Part shown: positions 45,401 to 57,400 of the stretch, one piece after another
How positions within the stretch are numbered: position 1 is the first letter of the stretch
How the letters are laid out: each line of letters opens with the position of its first letter
NCBI RefSeq assembly: GCF_030272615.1
Contig: NC_081410.1
Location: forward strand, 187,638,119-187,702,118
Length of the DNA: 64,000 nt
Reading direction: 5' to 3'
Source of the DNA: Cryptomeria japonica
Taxonomy: Eukaryota; Streptophyta; Pinopsida; Cupressales; Cupressaceae
Notes under the pieces: generated by a model
The model's input: the letters and a program-made list of their open reading frames with translations, nothing else
Database searches by the model: none
Told to the model about the DNA's origin: nothing
Program-made: the position numbers and the translations under genes

Positions 45401-46585
45401 GGAATTCTTGAAGAAGAGGTTTACATTGAACAACTTGATGGATTTTCTTTAACAGAAGACAAAGATATGGCTTGTAGGTTAAAGAAAGCTTTGTATGGGT
45501 TGAAGCAAGCTCCAAGAGCTTGGTATGCAAGATTAGATAAGTATCTTTTAGAGATTGGTTTTTCTAAAGGTAATGTAGACAATAATTTATACTATAAAGT
45601 AACTAATGATGACATCTTGGTTATAGAAGTTTTTGTTGATGATATAATCTTTGGAGGAGAAGATGGATTATGTAAAGATTTCTCTATCAAAATGCAGCAA
45701 GAATTTGAAATGTCTATGATAGGAGAAGTAAAATTCTTTTTAGGTTTTCAGATTTCTTAGAATGACAGTGGTATATTTTTGAGTCAATCAAAGTACTTAA
45801 AGGAGCTACTAAAGAAATTTGGGATGGAGAATTCTAAACCAGTAAGTACACCTATGACTACAAATGACAAACTATCAATAAGAGATGAATCAACACCTGT
45901 TAATCCAACCAGGTACAAATCTATGATAGGAGGTTTACTGTATTTAACACAAACAATACCAGATATTATGAATGCAGTATGTATTGTTTCAAGATTTCAA
46001 AGTAATCCTAGGGAAAATCATGAATCAGCAGTAAAAAGGATTTTCTGGTACTTACAAGGCACTACAAATCTTGGATTATGGTATCCTAGAGATGACAACT
46101 TTGAATTATGTGCATATACTGATGCCAATTGGGCAGGAGATGTAGATGACAGGAAAAGCACCACTGACGGACCATTTTTCCTTAGAAGCAGATTAATTTC
46201 TTGGTTAAGAAAGAAACAGAGTTGCACATCTTTATCAACAACAGAATTAGAATATGTTGTAGCAGCAACAAACTATACATAGGTATTATGGCTTAAACAA
46301 ATGTTAAAGGACATAAAGGTGAATTGCAAGGAACCTATAACTATCTATTGTGATAACACTGCAGCAATTGATATATCCAAGAATCCAGTACTACATTCTA
46401 AAACTAAACATGTTTCTATCAAGCTGAACTTTCTAAAAGAAAATGTTGAAGCAAAAAAAGTCAAACTGGTTTATGTGAACACTAAAGAGCATATTGCAGA
46501 TATTTTCACTAAACCTCTACCTAAGGAGACTTTTGAAAATCTAAGAGAACAACTTGGGGTTATATCCCCACCGGTAGATACTTAG
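42431..46585 (+). pseudogene. Element D gag-pol polyprotein (one frame, eight stops)
   Basis: A single frame of 1,384 codons from ATG 42431 (MSSNYFRKDSPKLDGTNYG) to 46585 without any frameshift. Stops lie at 42539, 43784, 44738, shortly after (about 44750, 44822, 44939), 45758 and 46280. Gag has a UBN2 core (ILRGLPPAYNMKVTAINEL) and the knuckle CFNYNKIGHMASRC, where the second Cys is Tyr. Protease is intact at WIIDSGCSHHMTS. Integrase has the HH motif WHKRLCHVNF, but two of its three catalytic acids are Asn (HTNLCG and LRSNQRGEF); the Glu in GGVERKN remains. RT is complete, with [13 protein letters not shown] and [13 protein letters not shown], and so is RNase H with YTDANWAGD and the KHVSIKLNFLKENV end. 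All key-residue losses are single G to A changes. Confidence 0.93.
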
Positions 46586-46660
46586 AGAGTTGATGTTTGT
46601 CATCAACCAACAGAATTAACAAAGATATATTCTTAATCCGGTTTTGATGAGGAAGCTACT

Positions 46661-46953
46661 TCTCAGGGGGAGTAGTTGGTATATTGAAAATAGTTGGCAT
46701 ATGAGACTAACAATTGGTATTTTATAAATGGTATTTGTTGCAACTTTGGCATTTGATGTCAAAGGGGGAGAGATTGGTATGGAAAAAAACAGAAAGATAC
46801 ATGTTACTCCTAGGGGGAGAGATTGTTTATCTTGGGTGTTGAACTCAGTAATAATCTTTTTGGGAGATTGTTTATTTTGGTATTTGGCATTTTTGTTTTG
46901 GTACTTTGATGGTTTTTCCATCTTGTGTTGCCATCAATGCCAAAGGGGGAGAT
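46661..46953 (+). promoter_or_regulatory. Multiple polypurine tracts of element D
   Basis: Tracts with AGGGGGAG at about 46663, 46762, 46812 and 46945; the last (AAAGGGGGAGAT) abuts the 3' LTR. Same arrangement as in A, B, C and E. Confidence 0.85.
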
Positions 46954-48028
46954 TGTTGGTATTTTGGTATGGTTTTTTCATTGATGTCAACACCTACTAA
47001 ACACTTATCAACTCTGACACATTGGAGATCTAACAACATTCACTGACAAGCAAGTGAATAATGCACAGTCACCTGTATATGGTTCACCGATAGGATACAA
47101 TGATCACCGACACTTGGGATGACATGGAAAATACTTGGTAATGTCAAAGACACTATTTGGACATTGTATCTTGGAAAGTTATTTATCAGCATATTCATAT
47201 TTGCATATTTTCTTTTACCGACAAATAGGTCTAGGGCTATCTAGGGTTACACCGACAGGTTTAACTTTTCCAGATTAGCATGGCACGCTATGAAGATATT
47301 TAATTAATGTTGTAAATACATTGAGCTGACATATTCAATCAGATTTTGCATTGGATATTGTATTATTTGTAAAATGATTTTATTGTAATATCTTGTAGAG
47401 CCGACCTACTATAATTGGTCTTAGGTTATGATATAAATGTAAGATCTTAAATATAAGTTTGAATGTGGAATGTGAAGAAGATTGTGTGTGAAGGTATATG
47501 CGAGATTAAGCAGAGCTATACACGAAGACATCATTTGAAGGTAAAGCTAGGGTTTTGTGAAAGCATATCAGCATTACACCGATACTGAATCCAGCATATG
47601 AAGATGCTATTTTAAGCAGTACATTCTTATTGGATTTAACCATCCAATTGTAGTCAGTGTGACTCCCATTTGTGTTTGAGCAGTGAGCTCTAGGCACTTG
47701 GCCTTTCTACATGTGCAGACCCCATTTATGTACACTTACTCTCTGTAGTAGTATCATCTGATTGTGGGTAAGGTTTCCCACCATGGTTTTTCCCCTTACA
47801 GGGTTTCCATGTACAAATATTGGTGTTATGTGTTGTGGATGATTTTGTCTTTTGGTTTCATGCATCAATATTTATCGGTATTGCATTTATCAGTTAATTT
47901 GTTTCACTGGTATCAAAGACTATTTCACCGATATTAAACAGTAATTTGATTAAGTGGTTTTTGGTTTAATATTTTAAGACAACTGATTCAACCCCCCCCC
48001 CCCTCTCAATTGTCCCCAGGACCTAACA
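46954..48028 (+). repeat. 3' LTR of element D
   Basis: It is 1075 bp and matches the 5' copy closely by eye. The C run in the GATTCA box is shorter here (about 11 against about 17), and CG sites differ between copies (for example CACCGGTAT against CACCTGTAT). Confidence 0.93.
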
Positions 48029-48743
48029 GATACTTTAAAGAATATTGCGAAAGAGGTTTCAGATAAGGTTGTAGGTCGATTCCCTTGAGATGAACTATTA
48101 GATGCCATGTCTATTGTGTATCCTAATCATTGTTTGATTGATCATTTTTGTAAGATATCCATATGCAATGTCGATGGAAAGGAAATAGAAATAGAAGGAA
48201 TTGTAGATAAACATAAGCTCTCACACAAATCATCCAAATATTCAACAATAATGATGGAACAAGACAAGGCATTGGAAAGTCTTCACTAACCGGGATCAAT
48301 AGTAACGGTTTGGCAAAAAATAATTCAAAGCTTAGTATTGTCTAATGTGCTATCAAAATTCATCAAACTTGCTCATTTATGTCAAACCATAGTATTGGGA
48401 TCTATTGAGGATGAGAGAGAGATTTCAGTGGATTGAGGTACTTGAAATCAAAGACAAGAAATAAACTAGACAATAATTTTGAAAATTGTTTGAGGTTGTA
48501 TACAAGTAAGTATGATGTTGAGAGTTTTCCTTATGAAAGGGCACTAACAATCTGGAATTTTATTTGTGAGAGGAGAGGGTTGTGAAACACTTCAAAGATT
48601 GTAGTGTTTTTGGTGCAGAAATTGATGGTGGCAAATCGAATAATAGTGATGGTTTTATTTTAAGTGGAGGTACACAGATGCCACAAGATGATTCAGAGGA
48701 TGTAGAAGAAACTGCAGAATAGGAGGAGTCGGATTCCAACTAG
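48029..48743 (+). pseudogene. hAT-type transposase, C-terminal part
   Basis: This continues the transposase after element D: DTLKNIAKEVSDKVVGRFP, then DAMSIVYPNHCLIDHF. From about 48340 the sequence is the hAT C-terminal dimerisation region, readable across a frame change as KFIKLAHLCQTIVLGSIEDE, then RYLKSKTRNKLDNNFENC and YERALTIWNFICERRGL (about 48440-48583). The final 150 bp encode an acidic tail (QDDSEDVEETAE) with stops at 48720 and 48741. No terminal inverted repeat is visible after it. Confidence 0.7.
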
Positions 48744-49455
48744 CATTTTGAATTCATTGCCACTGACGATTGACAAAACAAAATTTTCAAGGTATTTATA
48801 GTTTTTACTTCAATTCATATTGAATCCCATGGGCTATTGCAAAATGCAAATTGTAATTATCTAATTGATGATATTTTATACCTTTTTACTGTATTAATGA
48901 ATGTTGACATACAATTATAATTTTCAAAATTTTCATGATTCATTGCATAATTTAAATTGTAGAAGTTGTCTTCAAATTTCATTTATATAACATAATTTTT
49001 CAATTTGTGTGATACTAATGTGTATCATGTATGCATTAATCTTTTCCCTAAATTACACTAATTTCCTAATATCATTGAACATAATGGAGACTGGTATTCT
49101 GGTAGAACCTCTGTAAAGACCAGTTTTATTAAGCAATATAGACATCTCACTACCCCATGAGACATAACTGCATGATGAAGGGACTGTGTGGGGTATGATT
49201 TCTTACTTGCTCCTATGTATTCTTCTACCCCATGACGCTTTCTTAAGTGCCAAATGAACTATACAGGGTGATATGGGAAGGAATAAAACATAACCCCCCA
49301 TAATCTCACTACACCTATAAACCGCCTAAAAAAACCTTCCAAGGGAAACAAAAAGGCCATCGCTTAAGTGAATATTTTCTACACGTGGTCTATACATTGA
49401 GGGTACATAGTATGGCTAATGAGGTGGATAGGTCGGGCCCATAGATCGGCTTAAT
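48744..49455. other. AT-rich sequence without a recognisable gene
   Basis: Probably the 3' flank of the hAT transposon and unique spacer. I see no domain, repeat or element end. Confidence 0.5.
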
Positions 49456-50370
49456 ATTACACAAATTTTCAATTAATATCTTTTATTTTTTTATTTTTTT
49501 ATCATCTATCACAAGGTTTTTATATTGCAACTTTATAATTATTAAAGCTCATTTATTAGTCCTAGTGTGCATCATCATCCTCGATGTGGCCCACAAGCCA
49601 CATCTGTAAGAACTAAGACAAATGTCATCTTTCTATTATATCGTGAGAGCCCTAGCGATGAATTATAATTCATTGAGTCATGAGCGTTGGATGTCCTTTT
49701 TCATGTGGGACCGACCTTTAGGTCCAATTCCGGGCCTATGTTCTAAAAAAAAAAGATTTGTACATAGTGTAACCAGAATTGAGACATGTGTCAAGGTGGA
49801 CCCCAGTTCAAAGTAATGATTTTTAAAGATCATTAAAAACATTTTTTAAAAATTTTTATTTCCATTAGATCGCATTGCTTTAGTATATTGAATATTCATA
49901 TGGTGGGTCATATTACACAATTTGTCAATTACTATGTTTTTTTTTAATATTTTTATCGTCTATAGCAAGGTTTTTATATTGGAACTTTATAATTATGAAA
50001 TCTTGTTTATTAGTCCAAGTGTGCATCATCATCCTCGATGGGGCCCATATGCCACATCTGCAAGAACTTAGACAACTGTCATCTTTCTATTGTATCGCGA
50101 GAGCCTTATTGATGAATTATAATTGGTTGAGTCATGAGTTGTGGATGTCCTTTAACATGTGGGACTAGACTTTAGGTCCTTTTTAGGTCTAAGATCCGAC
50201 AAAAGAAAATTTGTACAAAGTATTACTGGAATGGAGACACGTGTCAAGGTGGACCATAGTTTGGAGTAAATTTTTTTAAAGTTCATTAAAAATATTTTAT
50301 TTTAATTTTTATTTCCATTGGATCACATTTCTTTAGTCTATCACATATTCATATATTGGGTCATAAATTA
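49456..50370. repeat. 456-bp tandem duplication
   Basis: Two head-to-tail units start ATTACACAA at 49456 and 49912 and match throughout, for example GTGCATCATCATCCTCGATG and GATGAATTATAATT in both. The copies differ by small indels and many substitutions, so the duplication is old. The second unit contains the palindrome ACACGTGT (about 50252), which is ACATGTGT in the first. It ends about 500 bp upstream of the pseudogene at 50889. Confidence 0.85.
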
Positions 50371-50888
50371 ACAATATGCAATCATAAAAAATAACATCGA
50401 TGAAGATCAAACGACTCAATTTCAAAGCTACAAATAATGGCTTAGTTTCTAGTTGTTGCTTCATGTGTTAATGGTTGTCTCCAGCTCTATTACTAATCGT
50501 AAAACTAAGAACGAAGAAGAATGAGTGTACACAGTAATCAAATCAATACGAAGAATTACAAATTTATAGGTAATCCATCACTGCAAGGGTTTGAAGTTTT
50601 ATTTTGCATAGGGTTTGTTCATTTCTAGCTGCTAAAGGCTCTTCTCAGTTTTTTATGGCTTAGTTGCTGACATTGTGTAGTCTAAAGGCTAAAGATTCAT
50701 TATATTGTATAAAGAAATTTTGATTATTCAATTTCCTCAGGAAGCCTAGTTTCTGCATTTTCTTAAAACCCTAATTTTTATTTAAGATAGGCTGAAATTC
50801 AAAAAGGACTAATAATAAGAGGGCCCTGGATGAAGATATTATTTCTCAATTTCCCAAATCTTTGAAACTGGGAAAGCATGACTAGGGT
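50371..50888 (+). other. Spacer upstream of the 50.9-kb pseudogene
   Basis: AT-rich and non-coding. If the downstream frame was once a gene, its promoter or leader would be here; no clear motif is visible. Confidence 0.4.
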
Positions 50889-53850
50889 ATGGGTATTGTA
50901 TCTGATAGACTTGTGGATAGGGAAACATCTTGTGGGGATCCTTACATCCAAATTAGTGGAAGGAAATTTCTCATGTATTCTTACAAAAAGAATAGAGCCC
51001 CAATACCAATGAACAATGCATGGAAATTGGATTTTGGAAATCTTTTCATCCCAAACATTTTTGTCAATGTAGACCTAATTAGAGTAGTGGGAAAAAGCAA
51101 TAATCAAGACAGCAAGTCTATCTACATGCAAAAAGGTATTTTGTTGTCTAAGTTTGATAGGGGACCTATTTGTGAAACATTTATGTTAAACCCTAATGCC
51201 AACATGCCTATTGACTTTCTATCTTTGGGGAGGGAATACGAGCAGGACAAAGGTAGCTTCAAGGTAAAATGGCTTCCATTACATAGAAGGGAGAAGAAGG
51301 AAGGGAAGCCTATTTCATTTTGGAGGACATATGTTGAGCCCTATGATTATCAAATTTTTGAGAATTATTTTATAAACACCTACTTTGTAGTTTAAGAAAG
51401 TGTTGGGAATCGATGTACAGACCAAGATGCATGTACATTTGATGATGTTGACTATTGATATTCAACATACATATACCAACACCTTTTTTGACTTTGTCTC
51501 ATTCACTTATAATGACATTCTCAAATCCCTTCTGGATATCAAGAATGGTAGCCCTATTGTTCTTTTTAGGTGGTATATTTTATTGTGCCACATTCTTTTG
51601 TATTATGGAAGTAAGGCTTGGTAGTGGGGGCCAGAGCTGAAATCGAGAAAGGTATATGAGTAGAGTAAGAACTTGCCAATCTAAGAATGAATGTAGTTAT
51701 GGGACATGCATTGTGAGAATTATAATTATGTCATATTTGAGAAATTCTTTGTCAATATTGTGATGCAAATTTTGGGTTGGCTAGTCAATTGTAGATTATC
51801 TGATAGGGTGAGGAGATTTTTGAGGCCTCTTGAACAAGTGCCTGAGCTAGGAGTGACTAGTTTTTCTACCCTAGGTACATTGTCATTAGAGTTTTTATGC
51901 ACCAATTAAACTCCATGTTTTGCCTAAAGATGTACCAGATAGAATTTATTTTTTAGAGATCATTTGGTAGTTGAATGAGTTTGACAAGTTTAATTTAAGA
52001 GATAAGAAGAAGGGCTCCTTGATCCCACCAAATCTATGTTTCTCTAATTTTGAGATCATGAGCAAAGAAAGATTGGACTTGGTATATTTCAAGTTACTAC
52101 CATATCAGATGGCTTTTGAAAAATTTAGAAATTGTGATACAAAACACTTTATTGAACACACCATGGTTGGGGTTAAATTTAAAGGCTTTGATCATGAATG
52201 AGATTAAATTAAGGACATAATCAGAAATCGTGCTTCTGATGTAGAGCTTTAGAAGAGAAGAGAGATATGGGTTAAGCTACAAGTGGTAGATGATAAAATG
52301 ATAAAGATTGACCCAACATACAAAGGGACACGCACTGATTTGGAGGATGAACGTCATGATAAAATGATCATAAAGTTTGAAATAGAAGAGGAAGCAAACA
52401 ACGCTAGAGGATTGATATGCTCTACATTCATGTCTAATGATAATTTTATGTAGTCCATGGAATTTAGATACTTTGTACTGAAAAACAAATAGGAGTAATT
52501 TTATATTATGGTCAGAGAAAGGTTGGCATCAGGAGACCAAGAAGTTAATGATCGATTCATAGCTGAAGTCTTAGAGGAAGTTAATTTTTATATCTCAAAG
52601 ATGACCCCTAAGGAGGTAAGGTGTATTGTAAGGAATAGTGGATTTCTGTTACTAGAAGGATGGGACCTTTGTTCTACAATTATATTAGATTCTATAAGAA
52701 GGGAATCTTCATACTTCCCAACTTTACCAACTAAAGAGTAGGCTCAAGGGTTTTATTTTGGATTAGGTTGTAGCTCCCAATATAAGGCACTATCAGTGTG
52801 GTCAACATTTCCTGATGAGCATAAGCATAGGTTTACAAAGAAGGTAGGAGATATTATTGGTAACCTGGTTGTTAAAAGGTCTTATGACACATCTGCAATG
52901 CAAGAAGTGTACAATTAGGAAGTTTTTGACAAGATACAAGATGATTTTAGTAAGTTGAAAATTGTCAATTAAAAATTGCTTACAAAGTATTATAAGGTGG
53001 TGTTTCTCCTTCCTTCTCTGTACGTTATTTTTACTTCTTTCGCTCCATTTATTTCCATCCATAAGATGATGGAGGGAAAAGAGTCGACGAATTTATTAAG
53101 GAGAATAAAAATGTTGTTTCACTCCTCCCTTCCTTATATGCTAGTTCTAGTGCTACTTCTAGTTCTCTTCCTTCTTCTTCTTCTTCTCAGTCACTAGAGT
53201 TAGATGCTTCAAATTCAGTTCCAGAGTTAATGACCCCTAGGGATGAAGTAGCAAGTTTGAAAGAAGAGCTCAAAAGGAGAAAAGAGGCTCAAAAAGGACA
53301 ATAGATGATAGAGAAAAAAGAGTTAGTGATTTGCTTGTGGAGTATAATAAGGTGGTTTCTCTATCACACCATTCCCAATTTGTGTCATTGGTGTTAGATC
53401 GATATGTTTTAAGTGAGATGATTATAAAAATACTAAACCACATGACATCTAACATCATTGATAGTGCCGAAAAGTTTTGGGAGTGCTATAAAACATCAAG
53501 AGGTGAAATCAAAGTCCATGAAGAGGCATGAGTGAGATTTCTATGCTTCTATAAAAGTTGGTCTCGTCAAGTTAAATTTCTAAAAGTCTTGCTTGATCAT
53601 GCAAAATTTGATGTTAATATTTTCACTTCCATTTCCAAAATATTTGCAAGATTTGATGAGTTGAGAACCATCCCCCATGCTCATGAGTATTTTAATGTCT
53701 TATTAATTAAGTTTCTAGAAGAATGTGAACGAATACTAGTACTAGTAGATGAGATCCCTACAATTTCGACAATAGAAGGTAAGTTGGTGAAATGTTTTTA
53801 CTGGAAGATTGTTTTTTTCCTTAAAATTTGTTGTGCAAATTGAAGAATTA
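50889..53850 (+). pseudogene. Unrecognised multi-frame coding remnant, plus strand
   Basis: A chain of open frames on one strand suggests a decayed large gene. The first, 168 codons (50889-51395, start MGIVSDRLVDRETSCGDPY), is followed by pieces in changed frames at 51400-51624, 51706-51909, 51971-52201, 52508-52741 and 53331-53843. The pieces have coding-like composition (KMTPKEVRCIVRNSGFLLL, SVWSTFPDEHKHRFTKK), a Ser-rich stretch (about 53130-53195) and a charged coiled-coil part (EEVASLKEEL-type reading near 53240-53300). I do not recognise the family. The order globular part, Ser-rich stretch, coiled coil, C-terminal part recalls the convergent remnant at 54.4-58.2 kb and, loosely, ORF2 of A and B. 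It could be a transposon-borne or host pseudogene. Confidence 0.4.
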
Positions 53851-54400
53851 ATAATGATGGCATTATAAACTTGAATATGCTAAATGTTACAATAGACAAG
53901 CTTTATTGCATTGAACATGTGATGGGCAATCTTTGCACTATTGTGAAGACTGTAATTATGGGACATTCAGGTCATGACAATTGCATTGATCATGTGACAA
54001 TGGTCAATCAATTTTTCCATCTTGGAGCGTAGAGATAATTTGGAACAAAACAAAATTTTCCTCCATTGTAATTGTAAATGTAATTTTATGTTTGAAAGTG
54101 AGCAACATTGTTACATATGTAATTATAATTTCATATAAGCAATAGCATAAATTTTTATTTGTTCTCATGCTTCGATCATAATATAACCAGCCCAAAAATG
54201 TGTCTCACTTTTGCATTAATGTATTGATTTTCCAATTAATTAATACATATAAGAATTTCTAATTTACATAGTACAATATCTATATCTATTTCAAAGCCTA
54301 ATTTACTAATTTATAAAGTATTACTAATTTACAAATTTACTAATTTACAAAGTACAATATCTATTTCAAATTAATAAATTTACAAGTTACATTTATGGCC
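53851..54400. other. Spacer between two convergent coding remnants
   Basis: AT-rich, with several overlapping repeats of ACTAATTTAC or AATTTACTAATTTAC (about 54300-54350). No gene seen. Confidence 0.5.
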
Positions 54401-57400
54401 CCTAGTAATTGTTGGTCCACTGGAAGTGGGTCATCCGATTAACTTCTTTATCATGCTCCACTATTGAGTTGATGAAATTGGAAGTTTTTCAAACTTATTA
54501 TATCTAAATTGGAATTCTGTTAACAATTCATAACTGATAGCTAAAATTTACTGGAATGTAACAATCAATGATATCAGCGCTTTGATTGAATCCAAAACTT
54601 TTTCCTCATCTACATTCGATGGAATCTGCTCCAATTTATTCCTTATCTTCTCCATCTTTTTCTAAAAATGAGTATTTCCAATGTATTTCTTAGATGTGCC
54701 AAAAGGCTTTGTCAAACCAAGCTTTGTGAATAATTCAACTTTTTAATGCAAGCCTCTTAACTTTGTTTCCACCTAATCAGATATTCCTCAGTTTCACATA
54801 GATTATAACATTTCTAAATTATATTTGATACCTTTATGGAGGAATCAATGCAGTTCTAAATATCTTTTGATGCCAATTCACTATCACTATTTGTGTATAG
54901 GTTTTGTAATATTTGAGCAACACTTTTGTCTTCTGATTTCAAGTCTCTATTGTCAGTGACATATTTTTTGAGCTTCTTATAATGTTCCATCATCTTGTCC
55001 AACAATGAATAAAACTAAAACAATTGATCAGTCATCTTTGTTATTTTCCCCCAAATCTTTTGTTTTGCATGCCTTATTGTTTGACTACATACTTCAGATA
55101 GTCTTTTTGTAAAAGAATTGAATTTTCCTCCATTTATTTCATTAGGGCTTCGATCTTTTCATTGGTATCTTTCAAATGGTTAATCTTAGTATGTAATTGT
55201 ACTCATTTTTTATTTCTTTCATCCTTTTCTACATTGTCTTATGCCAGGTGTTGTATTTTTTCGCTGTAGGCTCTTTCATCTTCATATTTTCACAATTGTT
55301 CTTCAATTTATCTAAGTTTTCCTTCTGATTATTCAGTTCCTCCTATGCCCGATCTTTATCTTGGCTTGAAGATGTAGAACCATATTTTATAATCCTATTT
55401 TCTAAATCCTTACAGTTGTTTTTTGTTGCTTTCCTTTGTGCTTTCTCATTTTCTATGTCTTTCTCGAGCTTACCTATTTGAGTCTTCAATTAATTTTTGG
55501 TTCTCTCTAGCTTTAGTTATGATGTGTACACCACATTTTTGTTCCTTTTTGATACATTGATTTTGTTAGTATTTTTCATTCCTAAAAAATCCTTTTGGAT
55601 GGTGTTCATGTCATATTCAAATAGATCCATTTGATGTTCTAGTTTATTATTCACTGTGGACACTAAAATCATGTACTCCAAGGTTTCTTTATCTAGATTA
55701 AATATAAGAAGCACCTTGGTTGTTGTTGGCTCTAAAATTACAAAAATTTGCTCTAACAATTGCTTCTTTCCTTCTTTACACATTTCAATTTTCTTTTTTA
55801 TCTCAGCTTCAAATTGTGTGCAATCAAAACCTTAGATTGATGAAACAATCAAATGCTTGAGTGGAGAAATTGAACTACTTGGATTCATTGTCAAACTAAA
55901 AAATGGACTTGGAGGGATGACATATGGAAATAATTCCTTTGGAATTTGAGTTGTCATAATATTTTTCTTCTTAGTAATGTTTTGTTCACTGAGATCCTGT
56001 AGTTGTTCAGACTCCCTAGAGACTGCCTCTTCTGACTATCAGTGTGAGTTTGTGAAATTGAAGTTTGAGTTGAAACAAATTGAACTGGTCCTTCTACAAT
56101 TGTTTCCCCTTTGGTAGTTTTACTTCTATATTGGTGCTCCAATTCCACCTTTATCATGCACATCTCTAGGGGTTACTTTTGGTACAAAAAAAATTCCCTG
56201 TCTAAGAGATCCCAATGCAACACCATCATAACCCATTTTTTCAGCAATTTCTACCCCTAAAGAATATTTTTGTTTTGTGGCTTCATTTCAAAAAGGTGTG
56301 TATCCATATTTTACCTAACCAGTACTAGTATCATGTTCCACAGTTTCATAATCATCATCAACATCTTCATCATCACTATCATGTTCATTGGGATGCTCTT
56401 TATTCCATAATTTTCTAAATTCATGATCCTCTGGGATCTCATCAAGATCTTTAGTAGTCTTTGGATCACCTAGGTTCTTCCTCATAGACCAGAACTCAGT
56501 GATTTTTGACTGTGTCCCTTGTTTATCATTACAAGATTTTTCTAGTCTCTCTAGTATTTTTTGTATGGTACATGGTTTGGTATCTCTCATATAGAAATTT
56601 TTGTAGCTATTCATTGGCATATTTGGTACTTTATGTTAGTGCAATTTCATCATTTCTACTAAAATTTGATCAAAAGAAACTCCTATCTCAACGGTTGTTT
56701 CCTCCATTATTATTTTTTCCTCTTCCCAAGAGTTCTTGTTTTTCAATATTTCTAGCATGGGTTTACTTTCATGTTGAATTAAACTTTCTTTGTTGTGATT
56801 GGCTAAAATTCTTTGTTTGATAACATCACATGGGTCATACTGCCAGTGACTGACAAATTCAAAATTATAAATTTTGAAAAAATACTTTACAACTTTGAAT
56901 GCTTTTCTATCAATTGTGAACCCTCCACATGAGAAAGGTAACAAAGGAAATATGGATCTCTTATTATATTTTTGGAAATATATGCCATATGTACTACTTA
57001 GTTGCCATACATATTCCAATGTAAAAACCCTCTCTATGACATGAATGAGAAGTTTGTATGGTTGTTTTTTTGATCCATAAAATCTTAGCATAGTAAAATC
57101 TTTCATTAAGTACCAATCAACCAATTGTATTTGAAATCCCAATTGAATGTGATTTCTACAAGAACTGGGAAATCGGGGAATTGGAGTACCTCTAATTGCC
57201 TGATACAATGTAGCCAAAAGTAGTCTATAAAATGTGTTCCTCTCATTATCATGCATTCTTATCTTATGGGTCGACTCATATACTGGAAGTAGAATACCAT
57301 CAGTCTTATGGAATGTAATCTCAAGTTTCTTGGCCATTTCCATAAATGTTTTACCATATTTCTATAGAAATAAATAGCACAAGTAGGTTGTGAACTTGAA

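Larger units (their letters stand above)
41300..48028 (+). mobile_element. Element D: near full-length Sirevirus-like Copia retrotransposon inserted in the hAT gene
   Basis: LTRs 41300-42373 and 46954-48028, PBS, one gag-pol frame and four purine tracts. Flanks are GATAG (41295-41299) and GATAC (48029-48033), a target duplication with one change. Excising D and one copy of the duplication restores hAT reading (SSIKD to TLKNIAKEVSDK). It has all Copia domains but eight stops and mutated catalytic residues. Confidence 0.93.
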
